This document shows, in pieces, positions 1 through 10,800 of a DNA stretch of 64,000 nucleotides. The translations under genes were made by a program, and so were the position numbers. Positions within the stretch are counted from its first letter, which is position 1. The number at the start of each line of letters is the position of its first letter. The DNA lies in the NCBI GenBank assembly GCA_019055375.1, contig JAHQIW010007276.1:1-64000 (forward strand), given 5' to 3'. Source of the DNA: Parelaphostrongylus tenuis. Its lineage: Eukaryota; Nematoda; Chromadorea; Rhabditida; Metastrongylidae. The notes beneath the pieces are model-generated. The model was not told the origin of the DNA. It made no database searches and worked only from the letters and a program-made list of their open reading frames with translations.

Positions 1-59
1 TTTTGTTAAGATGGAAAGCATTTTATTCAGATATTGCTTACACTAACACACCGTGCAAG

Positions 60-335
60 CATATTTTAGGCCTTTCATGAAGCTTGTTAAGGGTACTTAT
101 ACAGCGCTATACACGTGCTTCAGGAGGTTCGCCTTTGCAACCTTGCAGCCTTGCGTCCTCACAGCTTTGTCAGTTGCACAGTACCCTCGTCTGCGCCAAT
201 CCCTCTCGAAGGCAAACCTCCTTGCATAGAGGAATCGTCGGCGAACACTTAACCCCGTGGGTAAAGTGGAAATTTGCTTCACCCACGAGTAATATATCAG
301 TGCATGTCCAGTGACTTGATCACCGGACATTGCAG
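60..335 (-). repeat. Single arm of hammerhead-bearing repeat, decayed
   Basis: Read on the minus strand this matches the arm repeated near 4.6, 15.4, 37.9 and 49.2 kb. It has a 5-prime part with CCTCTATGCAAGGAGG and GGGATTGG, then GTGCAACTGA, and at the inner end ACGTGTA followed by TAGCGC, which is the cleavage site and distal stem I strand of the hammerhead core. The core is damaged (CTGACAA in place of CTGANGA, GAAGC in place of GAAAC), and extra bases enlarge stem II. It is probably an inactive fossil. No coding sequence is supported here. Confidence 0.6.
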
Positions 336-379
336 TGAATAACAGTCATTTGCTCAAGGCTGGTTTTTTATCACAATAC

Positions 380-545
380 CTCTATTAGTCGACTATATTT
401 TTTTGAGACCTCGCTTAAAATTAACACATCCTAACAGCATATTCTGAGCCTTTCAAGAGGTCTGTTACGAAACTTATATAGTGCAATACACGTGTTTTGG
501 CCTTGAAAACCATGTTTCTGCCGCACCCGAGATTCTGAAAAATAC
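380..545 (-). repeat. Second fossil arm of hammerhead repeat
   Basis: This lies directly beside the previous arm in the same orientation. The minus strand keeps GGCC, AAAAC, ACGTGTA and TTGCAC, followed by the family tail (AACAGACC, then a CTTGAAAGGCTC-like segment). The half that should hold CTGATGA is lost. Confidence 0.5.
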
Positions 546-2115
546 TTATGGCTTTATTTCTCTCGGATACCGAATGGACTTGGTCAGTTATCGTAATGAA
601 TCCAATTTAGATCGAGTGCTAGAAATGGACTTCTTTCGCTGTCTAAGTGATTCGCGAAGCAGACGTCACCTTTACGATTCGTTCAGTTTAAAGTTATTTA
701 CCGATTTTCTGGACGTTTCCAATATTTCCCGAACAAATGGCGATTGTCGCGTGGTTCATTCACGTTTGGTTCTTCACAGTCCACAGAATTCTTGTTAAAA
801 ACGTCATCGTTGATTTTTGGTCACCTGATGAGCGTCGCTGTCTGTATGTTGATACGTGCCCACAGCCTCCTCTGTCTTTGAACGATCATACACCACCTCT
901 AAACCGTCTCAAAACCATACACGTTGCCAAGTCCTGCGTTCAAAAGCGTATCCTTCACACTATGTGGCATATTAAGTTGTTCTCGCCTACAGTAGCGACC
1001 TTCGAAAGATGTAAGACCAGATAATGCCATTGCATTTTTTCAAAGATTTACCAGGTAGAGCAATCAACAGAAAAATGTTGCACTAACAAATTAATCAAGA
1101 ACTAAACCTCGAAATGTAAATAGCAACAAGGTGGGCGCTAGATAAATATTGTTTGATGTGTTTATAAGCCCATGAGAATGAAATCGATAACCATTGGCGA
1201 AAAATGGCAACCTAACACCACTACTTGTTTGTTGAAAACAATACAATGTTAATTTATTAATGAAACGGCAGTAATAATTAGAGTCATCTTATCTTCTTTA
1301 TAGAAGATCTTGTCAATCGCCACGCTAGAGTCTGTGATCCATCGCATCAGGTGGGATCGCTGGTGTTCATTTTTTACTTTTTTTATACTTATTGCATGAC
1401 TTTTTTGTTTATTGAACGATATCGCCAAACTCTCCATTTTTCGATATTTTCATTCACTATCATTTTTAATTGAAATTTTTAGTTCATTCATCTTACGTCT
1501 ATTAGTAGATCGATGCATGAAAGCTCAATTATATGAGAAAGTGTGCTCTAGAGTACTTGCGATGATAAAAGTCCATCATTTACATAGATATCTTAGTGAC
1601 ATCCAGGTTTGAATGATCCAGGATAGATTGGATTTGTACAAACGGTGGTTTACTTCTTGCAAAAAACAGCGTGGTAGTGAGGAAGTCCACTCCTCTGAAC
1701 AGAAAGAAGAGACGAGTTCATTTCAGTAATGTACTTGTAGATTTACGATATAGGAGAATGACCCGACTTATATCACAGCAGCAGCAGAAGTAACTCAATT
1801 TTGCACATCGTCTTTGATTTTTTAGACAACTAATATCCAATGTTCTGAAAGAATCCGAGCAGGTAAAGCTAAGCAAATTCCCAAATTTTTTTTTTACCAA
1901 TTGTCTTAGGTGGAGAACTTGAGGTGCCACAGCCAGCAACTACATTGAGAATCAGAACAATCTTAGTGAATATAGGTCATGTAAACCACACACGAGTACG
2001 TCATGATGTCTTCATTTGACTATCGTATCATCTTTGCTTGATGTGTGATACTCTCAATGTTATCTCTACGGACCAATTTTGCCCCTAACACTAGTTTGTA
2101 CTGACGTTAAAAATG
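546..2115. other. No gene recognised
   Basis: AT-rich DNA with short open frames only. I see no splice-flanked protein-like stretch, tRNA or recognisable transposon in it. Confidence 0.5.
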
Positions 2116-2402
2116 ATAAAGGAAAGAGCTCCTGGCGTTGATTAATCCTGGGGATGCGCCATGCACTCGTCTTCAATTTTCAATTTCGTCTAAGGTGATC
2201 GAATGCATATCTGGCCTTCACAATGACTCGCGGTAGCCTCGAGCTATACCGAACCAGTGCTACTTATCCTCTTAGACAATTCTGGGATCTCTATTGTACC
2301 AATTTACCCAAGGAGATGGCTTGGTGAGCCATGAGCGCGAGATCAAATTATTGAGCTCGTGTAAGATGCAGAGCACCTCCAACCACTGCGCCACATGCGC
2401 TC
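2116..2402 (-). repeat. tRNA-derived SINE, family 1
   Basis: On the minus strand this begins with a tRNA-like head: GAGCGCATGTGGCGCAGTGG is box A, and the box B region is decayed here. The body runs to GGCGCATCCC and a tail ending AGCTCTTTCC. The same unit occurs at 26.9-27.2, 53.7-54.0, 55.3-55.6 kb (all minus) and 57.9-58.2 kb (plus), with fragments elsewhere. Flanking DNA differs between copies, as expected for dispersed retroposons. It is not a functional tRNA because the cloverleaf cannot close. Confidence 0.7.
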
Positions 2403-3059
2403 TCATAATGATGACGATGACGTTAATTTGAAAAAATAACTCCACCGATTTCATCTCATGGGCCTACAATATCAAGCAATCTTTTTCCACACTTGTAATA
2501 AATGGATCCCTGAAATTAATCTCATTTTATAAATATTTCTTCTATGGGTTGCAAAGATTTTCGAATACTTCTTTGAAATTTACTCTGCAGGGCCAGCTTC
2601 ACGTGGTAGGTTATCGGTGATAGACCTGTATTCACCGTTTTTTGTTCCCAGAGGTTCTATGTAACCGAAATAGCAGTGCGAGACAATCAGTAAGATTTAA
2701 TAGAGACAAAAGGGCAGTTCTGAATCCTTCGCTAGATATGGATTACTGCAACAATTTTGAAGTCTTTTGAATTACGTACTGAACAAATCGACATATGTGG
2801 TCTTGGTTGTCATGAAAACCACCTTATAGAAAACAAACAGCAACCTACTTGCTAAAGAATCAGTTCTTTATTCACTTCTATCTAACGACTAGAGATCTCC
2901 TTAGAGAGTGGTTTCTGCCATGAGCCTTGTGTCAAGGGTTTTCGTCTCGGAAAGATGTTTAGTGACGGCCATGTTCAATTAATATTGTAAAATTCGGTAG
3001 TTTCCTGTTAGACGGCGACCAGTAAATGTTCGACTTTGTTCGCTGGACAACAATTTTTC
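2403..3059. other. No gene recognised
   Basis: No exon, RNA gene or complete mobile element seen. Confidence 0.4.
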
Positions 3060-3845
3060 ATAAGAGTGTTAGTAATCATATGAAAGCTTAGATCTCTGGC
3101 TAGAGCCTTGTAAACGGTTTTTCAAAACAATCTCTTATAGCGCTGTAAAATCCGCAGTAATATTATGTTTCACCTGACCGCGCGATTTTTTCTTATCTTC
3201 CTTATATTTTTTTGCTGGAAAGGACTCCTCCCTTAGATTGCTCGTACTCTTTCGGTAGCACAGGCCTCGAAGAACTCAAGAGAAAGTGTGCTTTCCGGAT
3301 TTGTTCTTCTGATAGCGCTGTAGGGGAAAAAAATTGTGCTTCAAACCTCGCCGCGCAAAGCTCTTTCTTTAGACTACTATTAATCATTCGATAGCGTAAG
3401 CTACAATAACTTCGAAGCTGTGCTTATTTTTTTGGGAATGTCCGTCCCACTGCAGTTTAGCAAGGGAAATAAGATCAAGTTCACAGAATCATATTTGGCG
3501 AGCTTGTTTACCAGCTAACCTACGCATTGAGGGGTGGAAAGATCGATCGATGGCCTAAAGTGTTAGACAAAGTCATTCATTTGGGAGATTTTCCTCTAGA
3601 AATTTCAAAAAAACCGATTGACTTATATACTACAGAATATTCTCTACATGTTGATATGCTTTTCGTGCTTCCAGCGATTTAGTGATGGAAAGGAAGGCGC
3701 GCAGCGGGTGTGAAACATAATTTTATTTTGGATCTTACAGCGTTATAGAAAAAAGTTTTGGAAAATTGGCTACGTACGACTCTAGCTAGATATTTAAGTT
3801 TTCGAATGATTACTAACAGTCATATGAAAGATTCTTGTTCAGCAA
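3060..3845. repeat. Long palindromic element, family P2
   Basis: Two arms of about 120-150 bases are inverted copies of each other (about 3060-3185 and 3695-3845). They share GTTAGTAATCAT, AGCGCTGTAA and ATTATGTTTCAC. The centre holds a further inner arm with CTTTAGACTA and AATCATTCGATAGC. Related elements lie at 14.3-15.1, 43.3-44.2 and 52.8-53.5 kb, with pieces at 15.6-16.1 and 61.6-61.8 kb. No transposase is visible, so it looks like a non-autonomous foldback DNA element. Confidence 0.65.
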
Positions 3846-4284
3846 ATGGGGTCGAATGTTATTTTGTCGCCGTCTAACAAAAAGAAGCAAAATTTTTTTC
3901 TCCTCGTTCACCGAAGGTGTTAGTCTTACCTGTGACTGGCGTATTCTGATGAGAGAGCAGGAATTGACGTTGATCGTATACCGTGGATCGCTATGACATC
4001 TACCTCTCGTCTTAGTCATAACTTCAATTCAATCCTCTGAGATTTACAATAACTCAGATTGATGCTTTTCAGCTTTTTGCAGGCAATGGGAACACGAGCG
4101 GCGATGTCTAAGAGAAAGAGAGTATTTAGAAAACATGATATGAGCTTGGTGAACACTTCAGCCACTTGACGGTAGTCTTGTAGATAGTTCATCTTGCACC
4201 GCTTTACTTTTATCTATATTAAGCTGTAATTATACCTTTATTTTGAGTGTTTTATTAAGACCACGCTCAAATTTCAATAAAACT
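3846..4284. other. No gene recognised
   Basis: Spacer between two palindromic repeats, with no supported feature. Confidence 0.4.
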
Positions 4285-4338
4285 TTTCATTATTATTTGA
4301 GCCAACTTGTCATGTGGTCTGGTAAGGGCTCTTGTACA

Positions 4339-4380
4339 CCCCGATGCACGTCTTTCGTCCTTACAGACTCGTGAGTCGGG
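4339..4380 (-). ncRNA. Hammerhead ribozyme, mutated copy
   Basis: This is the mirror copy of the intact ribozyme in the right arm. Stem II (GTCT-GTAA-GGAC) and stem I (CCCGA with TCGGG) are preserved. The core reads CTCACGA instead of CTGACGA, GAAAC has become GAAAG, and the site is GCA, so loss of activity is expected. Confidence 0.6.
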
Positions 4381-4602
4381 CAGAACCCGATGTCTTTCGA
4401 TCTTGTTTATTAGTCAGTTCTCGCGGGAACCCTACTCTCCCAAAATACCAGCCAAAGAGCAATCGAGTGTACAACACTCTGTGTTAGGTAAAAACTTCAC
4501 TTGACATAGAGTGTAAAACGTTCGTCATCGATAACTCTTTGTAAGGAGATTAACTCTCGAAAGAAGTGACTAATAAAAAAGATCGAAAGACGACGGGTTC
4601 TG

Positions 4603-4645
4603 CCCGACTGACGAGTCTGTAAGGACGAAACACGTGTATCGGGTT
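4603..4645 (+). ncRNA. Minimal type I hammerhead ribozyme
   Basis: All conserved parts are present in order: stem I 5-prime strand GCCCGA (4603-4608), CTGACGA (4609-4615), stem II GTCT-GTAA-GGAC closed by a GNRA tetraloop (4616-4627), GAAAC (4628-4632), ACGTG, then TA with the predicted cut after A4639, and stem I 3-prime strand TCGGGT (4640-4645), which pairs fully with GCCCGA (one G-U). Stem III is very short (A-U, C-G around ACGT). Known family behaviour: such short-stem-III type I hammerheads occur in Penelope-like elements and retrozymes and may cut best as dimers. Activity here is inferred, not shown. Confidence 0.85.
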
Positions 4646-4886
4646 GTTTAAGAGCCCTTACCAGGCCACATGACAAGTTGGCTCAAATAATAATGGAAGG
4701 ATCGATTAAGCTGTAATTTTCAAAAAGTAAGTTATTTCATATACCGGTTGTCCCTTTGTATGGAGTACGCTCATATTTGTTTTACTGCCATCAATTCGTC
4801 TGTCATTTGATACTATTTTCACGATGCTCTATTTGGATCGCTTTGTATTATGACTTGTGTCTTATAGGTATTCATATAATTTTCAG

Positions 4887-7800
4887 GACGATGCTCCTCT
4901 TTACGGGTTCACCATGAATTCCGTGCTACATCCAAATGACATCAGTCTTGCATCTGAACTGGCAGCCATGCAAAGAGCACCACCGTACCATGACAGCTTC
5001 GCAACAGAATTACGGTATGCTTCACTTTCCTCGTACGAGATTAACCCATTCGTTTCTTCGCCAACCATATATTCTTGACAGAGAACTGTTAAGCGTCTCT
5101 TGCATATATCGATTACGCGAATATCCTTGAAGTCATTTAGGCCGTTTAGTGTTTTGGTATACCCCACTGAGAACAACCAGACCTCTTTTAGTCTATTTGT
5201 TTTCTATTTAAACTTTATTTCATTAAATAAATGAACCTTTGGCTTATTTAACTGCCGGAATTTTAGAAGATTACTCAGCAAATCCAGAATCGCAACAAAG
5301 CTCGCATAATTAATCAAAATGCATTTCATTTGACTACCTTTAGCGGTGGTAAGATGTTATAATATACCCAGTGATAAAGAGTGATGTGCAAAAATATTTG
5401 CGTTAGCTGGGATTCGAACCCATACTTCAACCTATCTGGGGACACATGCTGAACCGTTACACAACCGACGTCCGTTTTGACACCACTCTTTCCACGGTGA
5501 AATGTGGGTTTAAATCCCAGCTGACGCAAAAGTTCGGGTACCGTGGTGGCGAGATTCATAGGTCTTCCCCATCGGTCAATTATTCGTTTTCTGCACCCTG
5601 AAATTAAAGCCAGAATCCAAGGAAAAAGATTCAAATCTACCGACAGGACGAAAAATTGTACTACGGCGCAGATGGGAAGAGTTTTTGATCCATTCAGTGT
5701 TGTTTATCTCATTACTCGTCAGTCGTTGCGTTTACTACATTTATCTATTGTTTGATAGAAATGTAAATGCGAATCTCGATTCATAAGCACTCAAGAACTA
5801 CTTCTTGAAATCTCTAATCAATGGGACGATTCAATGAAGCTTCAGAAATTAGAAATTCAAGGTGATGTGATAGATAAACTTTCATTTTGTCGATTGAGAG
5901 ACTATGACAACAAGAAGACATTTGCGAAAACTGAATATTCAGCGATTTTTCTCACAGCTTTGTTGTTGAGGAAGTGCTTTGCTCACAAGGAAAAGCGAAC
6001 TCCGCCACAAAATTACATTAAAGAAAATTTCAGATAATCTGTTCATGTCATAGATCGCTTATGAATAAAACCAACATGTAACACAAAGCTTAGCTTGTGC
6101 TTGTAATTAATTCCTGGCCTTTGTTTGGTAGTGTTCTTGGAAGACGAAGGCAACCAATTCATGTCCAGAATGCTTCATAATTGCCACGTTAGTCTCAAAC
6201 TTATCTGAGGAGATAGCCGTTTGGTCCACATAGGCGGGAAACTGTCAGATGTGGCAAATCAGAGCATTGTCATTGTTATTTCGAGATTCTAGAAAGACTA
6301 AGCTCGGCTAGGTTCCAAGGGCGTTCATAGAGAAGGCAGTGTTCTCAAGTGACAGCTGTAACGATCAAAAGCCAGTGTGCCTGACAAATGTTAGGCAAGA
6401 TATCGAGTTAAGTGTTGCGGACTGCAATATTCGTGAAAGGGGTCACAAAAAATAGAAAAATTGTAGGCTCTCAACCTGCTTTACCCAGATCATGTCTCAG
6501 CATTGATGTCTCTTACCAGATTTCCTTAGGACTTCTAAGTAGCAGAACTATATTGTTATCATCAACATTGTGAAATATTCTGCATCTGACTCCCCAAGTT
6601 GCATCGATCGTGTGTGCTTTTTCCTACATTAGAAATGCTGATATTGAATGCATGCAGGCTTCCAGCCAATTAAACTTGAATAGAATACTCATAAAAAAGC
6701 ATTTAAATTTTCTGGAAAACAAATTGACAAATACAAGGACGCATCTTCTGGATTCGTTCATTCGGCATTTTTTGATAATGTTAACTTCTATTAGCGAACA
6801 AATTGCAATAAAAAGGGATAGTTATCTTTTGATTTGCAAGGTTTTTTTCCATCGCATAACTCTATTTGTTCAGTATTTGTTCACAGACCCTTCACTAATA
6901 GTATGAAATTTGAGTAGTCTACCAAATTCATGAAAATCGCTCGGATTAAAAGGATCGAAAAATTCTAAGTCTTGTTTGATAACGTGATCAGATACTTTAT
7001 TTTCATATGATTCAAATTATTCTAGTAGTTATTGAGATCCTTCCCTTATTTATTTACTTTTACGGGTCTCCCCATCGCTCACCCATCCTCTCCATTGTCT
7101 CCCATTGCCGTCGTGTGCTTTACTCTCGCCCTATTCCAAACAAATTTATGAGCTTTTTGTGCTTTTTCATTTATCCTTTGAGAAAAATTTGTAGTAGCGA
7201 TAAGTAATAGTAATAGAAGTAGTAAAGGTAAGTGGTAATAGTGGTAGTAGTTCTGTTCTTGCTGTTCGATGGCTGAAGTCTCAGCAATATTGCCTACTTC
7301 GTAGTCTGGACATGGTGCGTTACACTATTCGTACAATTATATCGTACAATCATATTACTTGCTTATCCAATATTATTATTTTACACGATTATATTCTACT
7401 AAAAAGTGTTACGTAACATACTTCCAGGCTCTGGAGGCGGCGATTTCGCCAAAACATTAGCCAATAAACAGCAACATCAACAACTACTATATTACTACTA
7501 CTGTTAGGTTGAGGAAAAAGTTCCTCAACACTCGCTGAAAGTTTAAAGTTTATACGTAGATTCAATTGAGGACAACAATAATTACTCTTTGAAAAAAAAG
7601 ACCATCATTCATTTTTTACGATCTTCTGCCGACGCTCTAAAATCTTCCGATTCGTGGATGCGTTGGAGGAAAAGTACCCGACATTGATCGTCGTAAGCGC
7701 GCGCTATTTCATCAAGACAACCAACGCCCTCAGCTCGCACCGCAAAGAATAAGGAAAAGTTCAATGAACTGGAGTGAGTCGAGGTCTTTGCGCACCCAGC

Positions 7801-10800
7801 CTACAGTTCAAATGCTGCGCCCTCCGATTATGGTTCACTTCCGCTCAAAGGAACATTTCTGCGTGGACGTCGATTCGAAGAGGCTTGTTAAAAGTTTTTT
7901 GACTCAAAGCCCGAGTAAAGGTATCTCGAGCAGACTCCGGAAGCTTGCAGATCGTTGGCAGAAGATCGCGTATCTTGATGATCTTTATCTGTGCGAATGG
8001 TTTTTGTTGCTTTCAATTTGATCTATGCGTAGACCGTGGACATTCACTGGGTGTTGAGGAATTTTTTCCCAAACTAGTGTTACCAAACTCGCGTTTGCTA
8101 AACAAAGAATTCCTGAAGAGTTGCATATGTTAATATTGATGCTGATGTTTACAGGAAAGTCCGTTTTTAGAATTAATTTTTTGTTGAGTATGCTTATTGT
8201 TCTAAAACTAACTTTCTGTGCAGTAACATTGCCTATGATATTTCCGATAAGATCGAAAAGATATATGACCGTAACGACAGTATGGTGCTTTCAAATCAGC
8301 AGTATTGATATCTTCGTGGTATTTTAATTTTTGTTCGCCTTCCTTTTGCTTCAAAATTGTTTATAAACTCTTTTATCAGCTTGTCCCATGAGTTTTGGCA
8401 CTAGAGAAATAAACGCCAAATTCATTGACCAGAAGTAATCAAAACTGCATGAATTCGGTATCATTCAACTGCGCATTGTCTTGCGAACATTTTGAATTAC
8501 AACTTGCCCATACTTGCTTGAAGATGAAGCTGTCAAAAAACACGCTCGCTCACCAAAATGTTCTCAAGAAAATGCGCAATTTAGCGATAACAAAATCTAT
8601 TTAATTCCAATCACCTGTCATTGATAAATTTGGTATTTATTATTCCAGTGTCTAGAGCTTATGGAGAGACCTGATAATTTGACAAAAATGTCACTGGCAA
8701 AATGATCAAAAGGCAACTGTGTAATGGAACATAAATTTGCTTCTTCCTATTTACGTAGCACTTAGCAATCACTACGTAATCTTCGTGTTTTACTATAAAT
8801 TTTTGGGTTTTTAGCACTCTGCAAGAAGCATCCAGTGAGTTTATGGTGAATAGTTTGGCAACCACAATGGCCAATTTGATCCACAGAGTATTGTTCAGCT
8901 CGCATCGGACTCGTGTGCAAATGACAAGCACTTAAGATTCCGATTTCAAGTCAAGTTTTTTAGAAGTGCTCAAAGCTTATTGAATTACTTAGATAGTCAC
9001 CACTTCAGATGATGTACAGCTCCTGCACCTCTTCTACTTGCACTATTACTTCACCACTATTATCCATTGAAGTTTGTCTTCTGCCCTCATTGACTTGTAC
9101 AATCATCGATGCGCTGGTTGTTATTGCTGAAATTAAGAAACGGAAGTACTGGAGCACTCTGAAGTCTTAACACCCTTAACGATCTAATGTTATCATAATC
9201 AATCAATAAGATTGGTAAAGTGCAAGACGTTGAGCTTTCATCAGTCCATGAAAATGTTCCGTGCATTCCACCCCATTAACCTCTCAGAGTTAATGGGATG
9301 TCTATACGAAGGCAACCGATGTCTTACCGATGTATTATGCTGGCGATTTTATTCCCCCAATCAAGTCTAGAACCAGTGCACTGACCGCAGAGAAATAGGC
9401 GAAGCTTGATTAGCTATGGACTCAAGGTTAAACCAACGATTATGTATCTATCACGGGACACCTACTGTGCTACACGGGTTTGGTTTAAGGCCATCTGTAA
9501 CTGTGTGAGCTTTTGTGAAAATTCCTATCAAATAAAAAGAATCTAGTTGGTCTTTAGTCAGAGAACCTGCTTCTACTGACAAGGGCTGTTTCAGATCCAT
9601 GTTCGTTCTGGATAGTTCAGCAGGTGGCCTACGATCAACAAACAATATTTCTACCATTAATTTTTCGAATTAAGCAGCTAATACCTATGTCTTTCGAACT
9701 GGTTGGGTTGAATTTCCAATTTTATATCTACATAGTGCTGAACGTGCGTAATTAATTTCATCATTTGTCAATCATTCTCCTTCTGACGCCTCTTCTCCTC
9801 TACTCCATGCTCGTGCACTGACATTTCTGTTATCTTGAAAACCGACTTTGCTTTAACTTCGGCATTACCGCTCATTCATGAATTCTTTTTTGATCAAGCG
9901 GCAAGCATGAAGTTGAAAAAAGACTTATTTATTCGTCTGACAATAATGCGTTTTGTCTTCTTCAAATCCGACTGATGCAAGCCGATGCTTCACATTCGTT
10001 CGTCCTCAGTCTCGTCCACGCATTCGTTATCTTTCAATTCGGATCTTCGATTTTCCATCAAAACTAAATGCTATCAGCGGACATTCTGTATCATCAACAA
10101 CTATCCTGTATAAAAGGAGCACTGCTGCCGGTTCGGTCTTCAATCGCGTGATGCTCCTCCGAAGAGTATTCAACTTTAACAACAACGAAGGCGAACCCCG
10201 CAGTCAGCATGAACGACTGTGGAGCATCGGATCGGATCAATTGCTCTTGAAGTAGACGAAGCGCGGCGAAACATCAGCCGATTGAATCGGTCTTTTTATC
10301 ACATCGTGTTTGTCATAAGCAACGAAGAATATTCGATTTATGTCAATATTTTGGCTCTTGTAAAACCACTCCAATTTTTTTTTTATGAAATCCCATGAAC
10401 GTTTTTTTATGGGCATGAGATTGACTTTTATTGAAAATTCCATTATTATGTCACGAAGACAATGAAAGGCTTCATCTTATCCATACGTAACTAGTTATGC
10501 TATAAGGAATAGGGCGATTATTCTTGAAGCAATAGGGGAAACAAGTCCATGCGTATTGATTTCTTTTCTGCTTTTCATTTTGAATCATTTCTAACAATTT
10601 CCAGTCGCAGCCTATTGAAAGTAAAAAGTTAACTTCTCTAATCTTGATCAATCTCTCAACACTTCACCATTCATTCGGCTCCATTTTTATTCTAGTAATG
10701 TGTGAATGCATATCTGGCTTATACGATGGCTTGCAGTGACCCACCTATTTATCAAATCAGTATTTCTATTCATCCAGAAAGCATGTAGCCAGTTTTCAAT

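Larger units (their letters stand above)
4285..4695. repeat. Palindromic element with a hammerhead in each arm
   Basis: The left arm (about 4285-4432) and right arm (about 4555-4695) are inverted copies with few mismatches. The outer ends share GAGCCAACTTGTCATGTGG and its complement, and the inner parts share AAGATCGAAAGAC and TTCTGCCCGA. Each arm contains a hammerhead core, and the two point outwards, so the ribozyme of the right arm is on the + strand and that of the left arm on the - strand. The spacer of about 120 bases shows no gene. Confidence 0.8.
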
